Origin: Cenococcum geophilum 1.58
Taxonomy: Eukaryota > Ascomycota > Dothideomycetes > Gloniales > Gloniaceae
DNA: 64,000 nucleotides
Reading direction: 5' to 3'
NCBI GenBank assembly: GCA_001692895.1
Contig: KV748178.1
Span: 2,900,536 to 2,964,535, forward strand
Shown here: piece by piece, positions 9,430-24,000 of the stretch
Position numbering within the stretch: position 1 is the stretch's first letter
Layout: each line of letters starts with the position of its first letter
Made by a program: the position numbers and the translations under genes
Notes under the pieces: model-generated
What the model saw: the letters and a program-made list of their open reading frames with translations, nothing else
Databases searched by the model: none
What the model was told of the DNA's origin: nothing

Positions 9430-12400
9430 CATTCTTTAGATTCTCTAGTAGCTCCCAGGTAGTTTTAGTATAGCCTATCTACTTAACCTTATACTATATT
9501 TCGTTATTAGTGTCCTTATAATTAATAATCTTTAAAACTTACTATTTATCTTCTTCTTATCCTCTATATGTGTCTGCTTTATAAACCAGTGGCTTAATAT
9601 TCCTATATACTGGCTTTAGTATTATAATATACTATATAGGGTAAATCTTTATTTTAGCTAGTAGGTTTAACTTAAATATAACCGATAAAATCTTCTATAT
9701 AATTTTAAAAGGTCCTAGTCTAACGTAGTCCAACTTCTTACTTAGTCGTTAACTCTTGAAATTTTTATATAGTAGCCACACTTTATCTCCCTCCTTAAGA
9801 TCTAGTCCCTTAGATCTCTTAGCATTATAATACTTTTTTATTCTCTTTTATACTTTCTTTACTAATTCTATAAGGTCTATATAAAGATTTATTAAATCCT
9901 TTACTCTCTCTTTAGCTATACTACTTATTTTCTTTACTTACCGTAGTAATAATAATATTCTTAGCTTATATCCATAATTCGCCTTAAATAGTAATATGCC
10001 TATTCCTTCTTAAGGTGTTATATTATATATAAACTATATAACTAGTAATAGTAATACCTAATTATTCTATATATAATTAATATAATGCCTTAAATACTAT
10101 TCTAGTATCTAGTTTAATCTTTCTATTTAACCGTCTATCTGCGGATAATATACGGTAGAAGTTACTACTTAAACTCCTTACTCCGCTAAGAACACTTCCT
10201 AAAATACTGCTATAAATCTTAGATCTCTATCTAATATAATTTTACTTAGTGCTCTATGTCTTATAAATACTTCTTTAATATAGATTTTAGCAACATCTTC
10301 CGCTAAGATTTCTTCTATATATGCTATAAAGTATCCCCACTTTATAAGCTTATCTACTATTACTAAGATTATATTATAATCTTATCTAGTAATAGGATCT
10401 TTTAATTTTAGCAACTTAATAATAAAGTTCTATAATATGACCTTCCATGGTCTCTCTGGTATTTTAATAGGTTATAGCCCTCCATATAGCTTATGCCTTG
10501 TTAGTTTATTCCTTTAGTAATCTAAATATTTCTTTATAACTTTTCTAGCTATCCTTTAGATTTTATTAATAATATACTCCTCTTAGAGTCTTAATACTAA
10601 GCTTATGGCTCTATTATGTTCTTAAGTTAGTCCCTTATAGAAGTCTTTTATAAACTACTCTGCTATGCTTCTTAGGATATACTTCGCTTCTTAATTTTCA
10701 TATATATCTATCTATAGATCTTCTAGCTATGCTTTTAGAATTCTTTATACCTAAAAGCTTTCCGGTGTCTTATAGACTTTCTTTAGTTTATTATCTTCTT
10801 AAGTTGCTATAATTTTCGGATAATTGTACCTAATTAACCCATCTATGTCTTTTCGCAATAAAGCCCCCAATGGCTTCTCCTTATTTTATAGTTTAGCTTT
10901 ATAGCTTAGAGCATCTACCCTTATATTGTCTATACCTTTAGTATACTAAATCTTAAAATAGTATTCTATAAGCATCTCTGCCTATCTAACCTATCTTTAG
11001 TTAAGTTCCTTTATTATTAGGAATCCTATTAGGTTCTTATAATCCGTCTTAACTATAAATGGTTTCTCTATACCTTATAAGAATACTCTCTATTTCTTTA
11101 ATACTATAATTATACCTAATAACTCCTTATTATAGATGTTATAGTTTAACTCTAGTAGTGTTATCTTCCGACTATAGTATACCATTAGGTACCATCTATT
11201 TTAATATCTTTATATAAAGTACGCCCCTAGTATATAGTTTAATGCATCCGTTTCTATAACCGTCTTTAGTCCTAGTTAATAGATTTTAAGAACTGGCTCC
11301 TGGGTAAACAACTCTTTAACTTTCTTAAAGAGTTCTCTTTGCTCCTCTCCCTATACCTATAGTTCTTCTTTCTTTATTAACCGCGTAAATAGCTTAATAT
11401 CCTTTAACCACTACGCTATAAACCTTCTATAGTAATTGTAAAACCCTAAAAACAATCTTAACTATATAACGTTCTCTAGTTCCTGCCAATTTACTATAGC
11501 CTTAATCTTCTTTAGATCTATACTAAGTTAGCCTAGTTTAATAATAAATCTAATAAAATTGGTCTTCCTAGTGAAGAACTCGTATTTCTTAATTACTACT
11601 AGCATCTGTTCTTCTTATAGTCTCTTTAAAACCCATTTAACGTGTTCTTTATACTCTTTCTTATTTATTAAGTAGATAATAATATCGTTAAGGTATACTA
11701 TAACAAATTTATCCAAATGTTCTCCTAATATATTGTTAATACGCTTCTAGAACGTTGCTAGTGCGTTTATAAGCCTAAATTATATAACTAATAGTTTATA
11801 TAGTCCTTCCTTTAACCTAAAGGCTGCCTTCTATTCGTTGCCTTCCTTAATCCTAATCTAATAGTATACCTATCTTAGATCTATCTTTATAAAGATTTGC
11901 ACGTTGCCTATCCTATCTTAGATTTCGCTAATTAAGGGTAAAGAATACCTATCCTTCCTAGTAATGCTGTTTAACTATCTATAGTTAATACACAGCCTTA
12001 GTTTACTATTCTTTTTTGGTATAAATAGTACTGGATATCCTACTAATAACTGCGATAGTCTAATATACCCTTTTTATAAGTTTTCTTAGATAAACTCTTT
12101 TAATACTCTACCTTCTTCTTTGGTAAGCTTATAGATTAAAAAGAACTTTAAACTTATTCCTAGTTTTAACTCTATCTTATAGTCCTATACTATATATTCT
12201 AACAGCTTCTTACTTTTTGGTAACCATAGTTTCTTACTATACTTATAGTATCTCTTTAGTATATAACTTAGTCCTTTTTCTATTTCTTTATAGGTTACTC
12301 CTATTTAGTACTATACTAATTTAGCTTATTATTATATCTTACGGCGTTAAGTATCTCTAATATTAACCTAACCTATAATCCAATCAATCCTTAGATTATA

Positions 12401-15400
12401 TTTCTGTAACTAAGGCATTCCTAATACTGCCTTATTATTTCCTAATAGTAATATATTAAAAGACATCTTAACTAGTCCTCCTTTAATAGTTAACTAAATA
12501 GGTCCTATTTTAAGATTAATAATACCTCCTCTATAGGCTATTGGATCTCCTAAAATCGTCACTAATAGGTAAGAACGTTCCTTTTATCTGTGTAGTAATC
12601 CTATTCTTTTAACTGCTGCTAGCGAGATATAGTTCCTTATTACTCTACTATCTATTAATGCCTTAAACTGTTAATCTTGCCACTTAACTTATAAATTTAG
12701 GTGTTGTCCTTAAATTCCTTTAAGGGTCTAAGGTTCTACTACTAGCTCCCTCTAATCCTATAGGCCTCTATTTTTCCTAACTATTAGCTACTTAATTCTA
12801 GTGTACTTAGCTCACTTTTTAGCTAATACCTAGTTTGCTTTTTATCTTTAATATACTATAGATACGTGTTTTCTAGGTATTCCTACTACTATTATCTATC
12901 TAAGCATTCTTCCGTAAGGAATCTTTTTAGTTAAAGTACTAAACTTCCTTTCTTTTAGGCCTCTGCTGGATGCTATCTATGTATATATTTAGCATTCCTA
13001 TACTATTACTTGTCCGTTATCTAGTATATCCTTATAGGGTATTTTTAATTCTTTTTCTTTGGATTTTTATGCATTTTATATATATCGTCTACGCACGTAA
13101 TCCATAATAATGTATAGTATACTAGGTGCTTTAGGTTAACTCTTAGCTTATCTTTATCCCTAAGTTTAAACCTTTATCGTACTAATCTAAACGTTATAAC
13201 TTTATTCGCAGGTACTAAGATGCGTCTCTCGCTTCTTTAGTCCTCTAAACGTTCCTTTAGATCCTTTAACGTTATAATTAAGGCTCCTTTAATATACGTT
13301 ATAGCCTTCTCTATAATCGGGTGGTCTTAAATAACCTTTTCGTCCAACTATATATAGAAATCTTCCCACTTATTATTATGCCTTTGCCTATACCACTTTT
13401 AGTACAGCTACTAGAGTATATACGGTCTATCCGTAAGGAAGTATCTTCTTATTACTATATCGTAACAGCCCTTTATATATTATTCTTTAAACCTAGTTAA
13501 AATCCCTAAATCCTCTTTATTTTCCAGTTCGGTAAGCCACTTAGCTTTTAGTATGCCTACTCTTAGCCTATTAGTAATTCTTTATACTAGTGCTCTATCC
13601 TTTATACATCCTAATATACTAAATCTCTTATCTAGTTTCTGTTCTTACTATGCGATAATTCTTTGCCTAAACTCTTCTATAGTTTCTTTTAGTTTACGCC
13701 TTACGCTCTAATCCTTAAAGTCGTCTTACTTCTTAATCCTAGTATTAAACTTTTAATCTTTAGGCTAAACACTACGTTCCCCTAGTAAGTCTTTTAGGTC
13801 TATATATCTGTCTCCTAGTCTAACTGCTATTTGTATTATAGATTCTCTAATTTATAAAGAAGCTCTTTGCCTCTTATCTATAGGTATCCTAATTCGCACT
13901 CCGAATTCTTAACCCCTTAGATTACTTAATCCTAAGCTTACTTCTAGCTTAGCTCCCGCCTTAGTCCAACTAGGCGTCTATAGTGTTCTTATCTCATTTT
14001 AAGAGTCTTAAATCTCACTTATCTCATCTTAAGAGTCTTAAATCTCACTTATCTCGTCTTAAAAGTCTTATGCCTATAGGAAACTCTATCCTAAGCTCAT
14101 TCATATATTTCTAAACTAAGCTGCTACCCTACTCCATCGGTTTTCGTCCGTTATGGGTCCTTAGGTATACCTTATCTCGTTTTAAGAATCTTAGTTATCT
14201 CTTATCTCGTCTTAAGAATCTTAAGCCTTTAGCCTTTTGCCTTTATTAAGTGGTAAGCTAGCACTAGCAGTCGTCTACTTACTTAATCATCTTTAAATAT
14301 TACTCCTTCTATCTTATAAAGCGATAGATACCGTATCTAATGGTGTTATAATACCCGTTACTAAACCTTACTTTATAGCGGTCCCAGTCTCTACTTCTAT
14401 TACGCTATTAAGGTTTAGATACCCCTAGTTAGTTCCTTTACTATCCTTATCGCTATTAATTAATAAGTACTTTAACTCTATTATTATTATTACTAATCCT
14501 TATCCGTATATTACTATAATATCTTAATCTAGCTTATAGAGTCAATCTTATTCTTTATCTAACTCTTTAGTTCCTCTAAGTCCTTTTAACTCTAGCTCTT
14601 ATAGCTAATAGCTTACACCATACTTAGCGTCTTTATAAATTCGGTATACGTTATTATAACAAAACGTAAAACTTCTAATTAAATATTCCTTTGTTCCTCG
14701 CAGTATACTATTATCCCTTTATATATATATATCACATACTACTAGTCTAGTTTCCTTTATTATATAGTAACTCTAACCATCTTTATAATCCGTTACAAAG
14801 TAACCCTATTTTCCGTAATTTATATAAGCTCCATTTTTAAACTATTAACTTTGTTATAGAGTCCGCCTAAACATTTTCTACTATTAAGATCCCTAATTTA
14901 GCCTCTACTCCTTAGTTCTATAATTACTAAATCCTTAACCTCTAGGTTTCCATAGTTTCTTACTCTATCTCTTATAGGCTTCTTTAGTACCACTTAGGTC
15001 TATTAGCTCTACGCCATACTATATTTTCTAACTTAGCTTTTATCGTTGCGTACTTTACGCCTTATATAACTATAAAACTCTATCCTAGCCTCTTTTAGCC
15101 TATTCCCTTTAAAAGATCCTATTATTAATCTTAATCGCTTAATCTATTAATTCCCTTAGGATATCCGCATCTTCTATTAAAATAATTACGTCCTAGATTT
15201 TAGCCTTAAGTCCCTATTTATACTATACTATAAACACCCTATTATTCCACTCTACTTATATTACTAGTGTCTAGAACTATATCATATACTTAATTACTAA
15301 AGTTTATTACACGAGGTTCTAGAGTTTTTTTTCTACTATAGTTGTTTCTTCCGGGTCTCTAAACATCTGCGTAAGTCGCTCTGCGAATCCTTTCTAACTT

Positions 15401-15831
15401 AAAAATATAAATCACACGTTTTAGTTAGTGGTCGTTATTCCGTTTACCTATATCTCCGTAAAGTAAGATTTAAACCACTTAAGTACTTTTCCTAATAAGA
15501 ATAGTCCTGCGTAGGCTATCCGATCCACAAATATAAGTAACTTTACTCCCTCTTATAAGACCTTAAAGTGCATCTACATAAGGAATCCTTTAAGCTTTAA
15601 CCTCTCTCCTATAAATCTCTCAATTAATAATAGCTTAATCTTTACTGCTCCTATCCCATTAAGTCTTTCTTCTAATACTATATTATTAGCTATTAGCTAG
15701 TCAACTATTTTTTATAGCTGTCTAACCGTTACAGGTTGCTATAAGTTAGTATCTGCCATACTAGTATCACCTCCTGTCCTTAAAGTAGTTGCTACCGTTA
15801 ATAGCGTTATAGTAGCTGCTTTTGGTGGCAT
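9430..15831 (-). pseudogene. Gypsy copy 1: gag-pol with chromodomain, RIP-degraded
   Basis: Gag starts at ATG 15831-15829 (MPPKAATITLLTVA). RT lies at about 11600-12200, with KLRLCINY at about 11985-12010 and the catalytic YLDD mutated to YLND at about 11684-11698. RNase H follows with KPFIVKTDYKNLIGF at about 11040-11080. The integrase zinc-binding part is at about 10440-10650, and the core at about 9960-10400 (VIVDKLIKWGYF, YYPQIDGQIERLNQ). A GPF motif reads RLGPFKI, and a C-terminal chromodomain at about 9440-9560 ends WELLENLKNVIGKVQEY. The chromodomain identifies a chromovirus, a lineage thought to target heterochromatin. Dozens of stops make it inactive. Confidence 0.88.
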
Positions 15832-15871
15832 ATTATTCAACTTATTAAAACTATAACTGTAGTAGTAATTG

Positions 15872-16293
15872 TGTAACAAAGCCTTATAGTAAGGACTACA
15901 GTAGACTTATTAATAGGCTAGGTATATAGGTATTGCAAGTAAATTAACAACGTAATAATAACTGGTGGAGTAGTTACCTAATAGATTAACTCTAATTATA
16001 TTCTAAGAATTACTACAAGGAAGGAACTATCTAGGTAGGGACTAAGGGTCCTTAAATACACAACTATACTCCTATAAAATCCTTCTTATACATAATATAC
16101 GTATACTCTATCTACTCTATTATAGATTACACAGATTACACAAATTACATAGATTATATTATATAACCTTAGTTACCATTCCTCGTTATATAGTTCTATC
16201 GGCTCTATCCTGGACCGTACCTATATTAACTAACTAGCTTCTTCCGTCTCTTCTCCAAGTAGTCGTAACATTGTACTTAAAGCGTCCGTAACA
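15872..16293 (-). repeat. Gypsy copy 1, 5' LTR
   Basis: Left end tgtaacaaagcc, right end cgtaaca. Relative to the 3' LTR it carries independent transitions (for example gggactacggtgg here reads aggactacagtag). Confidence 0.9.
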
Positions 16294-16298
16294 AAGTA

Positions 16299-16831
16299 GC
16301 AGCCTTAGTTAAAACGTATATAAAATAGCATAGGGTGAGTTACCTAAGCTAAATAAACCTAGAAAAGTAGATAACTTAATCTTCCGCCAAATTATTAGAT
16401 CCCTATACCCTACTATCCCGTATAGGCTTTATATTTCCATAAAATATATAGTTTACTCCCTAGCCTATTAGAAGCCGCCTTATACCGCCTAAATAAAAGC
16501 CGTAGAAGAATTAATCCCTTCCTCTAACCAATCCCCTACGGGAGTTAATGCCTATATGTTTCGCCGCCCTATAGGAACTAATTCCCTACTCCTAATAATC
16601 CCCTATAGAATGCGATCCCCTACTCTAATAAATCCCCTACGGGATCCACTCCCCTATAGGATCTACTCCCCTACGCTAATAAATCCCCTACGTTAACGAA
16701 TCCCCTACGGGTGCTAATGCCTATATATTCTACCGCCCTGCGGCTTGTATTTCTATATAGCTTTAGCTCCCCTACAGGAGCCACTAGCTACGTTTTCCTC
16801 TCCTATATAGGAACTAATGCTCTGCGGCTTC
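16299..16831. repeat. Spacer rich in tcccctacggga palindromic repeats
   Basis: Between gypsy copies 1 and 2, from about 16526 onward, the core (a)tcccctacggga or tcccctatagga recurs roughly ten times, separated by 10-20 bp such as 'ctaataaa' or 'gttaatgcctatat'. Each core is a near-perfect palindrome. The first 230 bp have no recognised content. Confidence 0.6.
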
Positions 16832-17257
16832 TGTAACGGAACCTTATAGTAGAAACTACAATAGGTTCTGTTAATGGGCTAAGTATATAGGAAATGCAAA
16901 GATAGTAGTTAATAACGTAATAATAACTAGTGGAGTAGTTGCCTAATAGATTAACTCTAATTATATTCTAAGAATTATTATAAGGAAGGAACTATCTAGG
17001 TAGGGACTAAGGGTCCTTAAATACATAACCATACTTCTAAGAAAGTCGTTACTCTATCTACTCTATTTACTCTATTCGCTCTATTATAGATCTTACAGAT
17101 TATATAGATTACATAGATTATATTACGTAACTCTGCTTACTAATCCTCGTTATATAGTTCCACGGGTTCTATTTTAGACCGTGCTTATATTAACTAACTA
17201 GCTTCTTCTAACTCTTCTCTAAGTAGTCGTAATATCGTACTTAAAGCGTCCATAACA
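16832..17257 (-). repeat. Gypsy copy 2, 3' LTR
   Basis: Begins tgtaacggaacc, ends cataaca; followed by the ccatctccctcct polypurine complement at 17258. Confidence 0.9.
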
Positions 17258-17654
17258 CCATCTCCCTCCTCTCTATTTTTATCCTTAAAGATACCTAGTA
17301 TCTCTAAGTCATTTACTAGAGGTATAATGTCCGTCTAATTAACTTAGTTAATATTATTACTTATAATGCCTAAAGTACCTTCTTTTTCTTTAACTCTTTG
17401 TTGTACGCGTATAGTCTCCTCTATACTATCGCTTAGTGAAATAATACTATCTCCGTATTCTTATTGCACAAAAGAGGGGTTAGTTTATATTGCGTTAGCG
17501 AGTCCTTTATCTCGGCAACCTTCCTCTTATTTAAAGTGCACTAAAGTAAACATTTAATCGTCTTGCAATATTTGCTTGGTTTCTAACGCTAAGTATACGC
17601 ATCCTATAACTCTTAATAGTCTCTAAGTTCCCTAAGTAATTTGTTATAGGGTCT
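17258..17654 (-). pseudogene. Gypsy copy 2: sense 3' ORF
   Basis: Counterpart of the 3' ORF of copy 1. It is readable on the minus strand as SIEETIRVQQRVKEKEGTLG, then TDIIPLVNDLEILGIFKDK, continuing into MDALSTIL in the LTR. The plus-strand open stretch 17366-17557 overlaps it and is read here as a shadow. Confidence 0.45.
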
Positions 17655-18038
17655 TATATTTAATCTACTACTGCGAAGCTTAATAATAAACTATCCGTCG
17701 CTTTGGCGGAACTTTATCATTTATATAACGCTAAGAAAGAGGCTGCTAATGCTTAACAACGGGCTCTTAACTCTTGTCTTGCTGCGTTTACTTAGCTAAT
17801 TTGTCTTAAGAAAGTTCGCAAGAAGGTTTATTTTAAGGAGTAGAAACTTATAAAGTAAGGTTTATAGGAACTTGGTAATAAAAGAACGGATTCTTTTTTA
17901 ATAGAGAAGGAAATAACTTTAAGTAGTTCGGCAGTCGCTCTTCCTAGGTCCCCCTTAGGTAACTTATTCTTTAGCAATTTTTCTTTATTAATATTACCTG
18001 ACCTTTTCTCTTCTAATACTCCTATACCTTTCCTATAG
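17655..18038 (+). pseudogene. Gypsy copy 2: antisense coiled-coil ORF
   Basis: Same frame as in copy 1: NKLSVALAELYHLYNAKKEA, ANAQQRALNSCLAAFTQLI, KKVRKKVYFKE, SPLGNLFFSNFSLLILPDL. The length from NKLS to the KKV patch equals copy 1 (126 nt), while many bases differ. Confidence 0.45.
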
Positions 18039-21000
18039 CGTTCTTTAGGTTTTTTAGTAGCTTCTAGGTAGTCTTATCGTAGCCTATTTACTTTACTTTA
18101 TACTATATTTTATCGTCTATATCCTTATAACTAATAATTTTTAAAACTTACTATTTGTCTCCCTTTTATCCTCTATATGTATCTGCTTTATAGACTAGTA
18201 GCTTAATATTCCTATATGCTAGCTCTAGCATTGCGATATACTATATAGGGTAGATCTTTATTCTAGCTAGTAGATTTAACTTAAATATAACTAATGAAAT
18301 TTTCTATATAATTTTAAAAGGTCCTAGTCTAACGTGGTCTAACTTCTTACTTAGTTATTAACTCTTAAAATTTTTATATAGTAGCTATACTTTATCTCCC
18401 TCCTTAAGATCTGGTCCCTTAGATCTCTTAGCATTATAGTATTTTTTTATCCTTTGCTATACTACTTTAGCTATTTCTATAAGGTCCGTATAAAGATTTA
18501 TTAAACTCTCTATTCTTTACTTGGCTATATTACTTATTTTCTTTACTTAATATAGCAATAATAAGGTTCTTGGCTTATATCCGTAATTTGCCTTAAATAA
18601 TAACGTGCCTATTCCTTCTTGTAGTGTTATATTGTATATAAACTATATAACTAATAATAGCAATACCTAATTATTCTATGCGTGATTAATATAGTGCCTT
18701 AGATACTGTTCTAGTGTCTAATTTAATTTTTCTATTTAACCGTCTGTCTGTAAATAATATACGGTAAAAGTTACTGCTTAAACTCCTTACTCTGCTAAGA
18801 ATACTTCCTAGAATACTGCTATAAATCTTAGATCTCTATCCAATATAATTTTATTTAGTGCTCTATGCCTTATAAATACTTCTTTAATATAAATTCTAGC
18901 GATATCTTTTGCTAATATTTCCTCTAAACATGCTATAAAGTATCCCCACTTTATAAGCTTGTCTACTATTACTAAGATCGCGTTATAATCTTATCCGGTA
19001 ATAGGATCTTTTAACTTTAGTAACTTAATAATAAAGTCCTATAATATAACCTCCCATAGTCTCTCTGGTATTTTAATTAGTTATAGTTCTCTATATGGCC
19101 TATACCTTATTAGTTTATTCCTTTAGCAATCTAAATATTCTTTTATAACTTACCTAGCTAGTTCCTAAATTCTATTAATAATATACTCTTCTTAAAGTCT
19201 TAACACTAAGCCTATAGCTCTATTATATTCTTAAGTTAGTCCTTTATAAAACAATTTAATAAACTCTTTTATAATAGATCTTAGCACATATATTACTTCT
19301 TAATTTTCGTACTACTCTAAGTCTAGATTTTCTATTTATACGTCTTAGATTTTTTATATCTAATTACTCTTTAGTAATTTATAGATCTGTTCTTTTTATA
19401 TTGCTATAATTTTTAGATAATTATATCTAATCAATCCGTCTATATCTTTTTGTAATAAAGCCCCTAATAGCTTTTCGTTATTCTATAGTTTAGTCTTTTT
19501 GCTTAAAGCATCTACTCGTGTATTTTCTGTACCCTTAGTATACTAAATCTTAAAATGGTATTCTATAAGCATCTCTACCTATCTAACTTGTCTATAATTA
19601 AGTTCTTTTATTATTAGGAACCCCGTTAGGTTCTTATAATCTATCTTAACTATAAATAGTTTCTCTATACCTTATAAGAATAATCTCTATTTTTTTAGTA
19701 CTGCAACTATTCCTAATAACTCCTTATTATAGATATTATAGTTTAGTTCTAGTAGTGTTATCTTTCAACTATAATATGCCACTAGGTGCTATTTATCTTT
19801 ATATTTCTATAGAAAGCACGCTCCTAGTGTATAGTTTAATGTATCTGTTTTAATTACTGTCTCTAGCCGTAGTTAATAGATTTTAAGAACTGGCTCCTAG
19901 GTAAATAACTGCTTAATTTTCTTAAATAGTTCCTTTTATTCCTCTCCCTATACCTATAGTTCTTCTTTCTTTATTAGTCTTATAAGTGGCTTAATATCCT
20001 TTAACTATTAAGCTATAACCCTTTTATAGTAATTGTAGAACCCTAGAAATAACCTTAACTATATTACGTTTTCTAGTTCTTGCCAATTTACTATAGCCTC
20101 GATCTTCTTTAGATCTATACTAAGTTAGCCTAATTTAATAATAAATCTAACGAAATCCGTCTTCCTAGTAAAGAACTCGCATTTTTTAATTGCTACTAGC
20201 ATCTATTCTTCCTATAGTCTCTTTAAGACCTATTTAATATATTTTCCATGTTCTTCCTTATTTATTAAGTAGATAATAATATTGTTAAGGTATACTATAA
20301 TAAATTTATTTAAGTGTTCTCTTAATATATTATTAATACGCTTCTAAAATATTACTAGTGCGTTTGTAAGCCCAAATTATATAACTAGTAGTTTATACAG
20401 TCCTTCCTTTAACCTAAAGGCTGCCTTTTATTTATTACCTTCCTTAATCCTAATCTAATAGTACGCCTATCTTAGATCTATCTTTATAAAGATTTACGTA
20501 TTACTAATCCTGTCTTAGATTTTGCTAATTAAGGGTAAAAGATACCTATCCTTCCTAGTAATGCTGTTTAACTGTCTATAGTCGATATATAGCCTAAGTT
20601 TTCTATTTTTCTTTAGTACGAATAGTACTAGATATCCTACTAATAACTGTAATAGTCTAATATATCCTTTTTAAAGATTTTCCTNGATAAACTTCTTAAG
20701 TGCCTATAACTCTTTTTCTATTAACTTATAGGTTAGGTAGAACCTTAGACTTATTCCTAGTTCTAACTCTATCTTATAGTCCTATACTATATACTCTACC
20801 AGCTTTTCACTTTCTAGTAACTATAACTTTTTGCTATACTTATGGTATTCTTTTAGTATATAGCTTAATCCTTAATTGGTCTCCTTATATATTACTCTAA
20901 CTTAGTACTATACTAACTTAGTTTATTATCGCATTTTACGTTATTATATATCTCTAATATTAACCTAACCTATAACCCAATCGATCTTTAGATTATATTC

Positions 21001-24000
21001 CTATAACTAAGGTATTCCTAATACTGCCTTATTATTCCCCAATAGTAATATATTAAAAGACATCTTAATTTATCTCCGTTTAATAGTTATCTAAACTAGT
21101 CCTATTTTAAAATTAATAATACCTCCTCTATAGGCTATTAGATCTCCTAAAATTGTTACTAATAAGTAAGGGTGCTCCTTTTATCTGTGTAGTAGCCCCA
21201 TCCTTTTAACTACTATTAGTAAGATATGGTTTCGTATTACTCCACTATCTACTAACACTTTAAACTATTAATCTTGCTATTTAACTCTTAGATTTAGGTG
21301 TTGTTCTTAAATTCCTTTAAGGGTCTAAGGCTCTACCACTAGCTCCCTCTAGTCCTATAGGCCTCTACTTTTCCCAACTATTAGCTGCTTAATCCTATTA
21401 TACTTAGCTTATTTTTTAGCCAATGTCTAGTTCGCTTTTTATCTTTAATATACCATAGACAGGTATTTTCTGGATATTCCTACTATTGTCGTCTATTTAA
21501 GCATTCTTCTATAAGGAATCTTCCTAGTTAAAGTATTAAATCTCCTTCCTCTTAGGCTTCTGCTGGATGCCATCTATATATATACTTGGCATTCCTATAC
21601 TATTATTTATCTGTTATCCAGTATATCCTTATAGGGTATTTCCGGTTTTTCTCCTTTGGATTCTTGTATATCTTATATATATTATCTACATATGCAATCC
21701 ATAATAGCATATAATGTACTAGGTGCTTTAGGTTAACTCTTAGCTCGTCTTTATCTTTAAGTTTAAACCTCTATCGCACTAATTTAAACGTTACAACTTT
21801 ATTCGCACGTACTAAAATGCGTCTTTTACTTCTCTAGTCCTTTAATCGTTCCTCTAGATCCTTTAATGTTATAATTAAGGCTCCCTTAATATAATTTATT
21901 GCTTTTTCCGTAATAGGGTAGTCTTAGATAACTTTTTCGTCTAACTATATATAGAAATCTTTCTACTTGTTATTACGTCGTTGCCTATACCACTTTTAGT
22001 ATAGCTATTAAAGTGTATACGGTCTATCCATAAGGAAGTATCTTCTTATTACTGCGTTGTAATAGCCCTTTATATATTATTCTTTAAATCTAGTAGGAAT
22101 CCCTAGATCCTCTTCTTATTCTAGTTTAATAAGCCACTTAGCTCTTAGTGTGCCTATCTTAGGTCTATTAGTAATTCTTTATACTAGTACTCTGTCCTTT
22201 ATATATCCTAATATGCTAGATCTCTTATCTAGTTTCTGTTCTTACTATAAGGTAATTCTTGCTCTAAATTCCTCTATAGTTTCTTTCTTTTCGCGTCTTA
22301 TAAGTGGATCCTTAAAGTTCTCTTACTTCTTAATCGCCGTATTAACTTTTTAATCTTTAGTCCGAATATCTTGTTCTACTAGTAAGTCTTTTAGGTCTAT
22401 ATATTTGTCTCCTAATTTAACCGCTGTTTATATTATAGATTTTTTAATCTATAGCAAAGCCGCTTACTTCTTACTTATAGGTGTCCTTATTCGTACTCCA
22501 AATTTTTAATCCCTTAAGCTTGCTTCTAACTTAAGCTTAGCTCCATTCTTAGTCTAACTAGGCTTTACTAGTGTTTTTATCTTGTCTTAAGAGTCTTAAA
22601 TCTTACTTATCTTATCTTAAGAATCTTGTGCCGTTAGGAACACTTGTCCTAAGCTTATTTATATATTCTTAAACTAAGCTGCTGCCCTACTCCATCGGTT
22701 TGCGTCTATTGTGGGTCCTTAAGCATACCTTATCTCGTCTTAAGAATCTTAGTCGTCTCTTATCTCGTCTTAAGAATCTTAAGCCTTTAGCCTTTTGCCT
22801 TTATTAAGTGGTAAGCTAGCACTAGCAGTTGTCTGCTTGCTTAATTGTCTCTAGATATTACTCCTTCTGTCTTATAAAGCGATAGATGCCGTATCTAATG
22901 GTGTTATAATGCCCGTTATTAAACCTTACTCTATGGCGGTCCTAGTCTCTACTTTTATTACGTTATTAAGGTTTAAATACCCCTAGTTAGTTCCTTTACT
23001 GTCCTCGTCACTATTAACTAATAAGTACTCTAACTCTATTATTATTATTACTAATTATCGTCCGTATATTACTACGATATCTTAATCTAGCTTATAGAGT
23101 TAATTTTATTCTTTATCTAACTCTTTAGTTCCCTTAAGTCCTCTTAACTCTGGCTCTTATAGCCAATAGCTTACACCATACTTAGCGTCTTTATAAATTT
23201 GGCATATATTATTATAATAAAACGTAAAACTTCTAATTAAACATTCTTTTATTCCTTGTAGTATACTATTATCCCTCTATACATATATATTATATACTAT
23301 TAGTCTAGTTCCCTTTACTATATAATAACTCTAACTACTTTTATAGTCTCTGGCGAAATAACCCTATTTTCCGTAATTTATGCAAGCTCTATTTTTAAAC
23401 CATTGCTTTTATTATAGAGTCCGCTTAAACGTCTTCTGCTATTAAGATCCTTAGTTTAGCCTATGCTCCTTAGTCCTATAATTACTTAATCCTTAACCTC
23501 TAGGTTTCTATAGTTTCTTACTCCCTCTCTTATAGGTTTCTCTAGTACTACTTAGGTCTATTAGCTCTACGCTATACTATAGTTTCTAACTTAGCTTTAG
23601 TTATTGCGTACTCTACGTCTTATATAACTATAGAACTCTATCCTAGCCTCTCTTAGCCTGTTCCCTTTAGAAGATCCTATTATTAATCTTAATCGCTTAA
23701 TCTATTAATTCCCTTAGGGTATCCGCATCTTTTATTAGAATAATTGCGTCCTAGACTTTAGCCTTAAGTCCCTATTTATACTATGCTATAAGCGCCTTAT
23801 TATTCTATTTGACCTATATAGCAAGTGTTTAAAACTCTATTATATACTTAATTGCTAAAGTTTGCTATATTAGGTCCTAAAGCTTTCTCTTTACTATAGT
23901 TATTACTTCTAGGTCCCTAAATATCTGTGTTAATTATTCCGCGAATCCTACCTAGCTAGAAAATATAAATCGTACCTCTTAATTAGTAGTAGTTATTCCA

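Larger units (their letters stand above)
8227..16293 (-). mobile_element. Ty3/gypsy chromovirus LTR retrotransposon, copy 1
   Basis: Length 8,067 bp, flanked by the 5-bp target duplication aagta (8222-8226 and 16294-16298). Its two 422-bp LTRs are at 8227-8648 and 15872-16293. Read on the minus strand the LTRs start TGTTA and end in ACA or its RIP form ATA. Order on the minus strand: gag, RT, RNase H, integrase, chromodomain, then a 3' ORF running into the LTR. LTR differences are nearly all C/T or G/A, so their divergence reflects RIP and cannot date the insertion. Confidence 0.92.

Noticed and set aside
17366..17557. Plus-strand 63-codon ORF in gypsy copy 2
   Set aside because: It lies opposite the sense 3' ORF, which reads better as protein in all four copies. 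It is also out of frame with the antisense coiled-coil ORF.
20700..22353. Two hydrophobic plus-strand ORFs (20700-20900, 22150-22353)
   Set aside because: Shadows of gypsy pol on the minus strand; AT-rich antisense readings look hydrophobic by chance.
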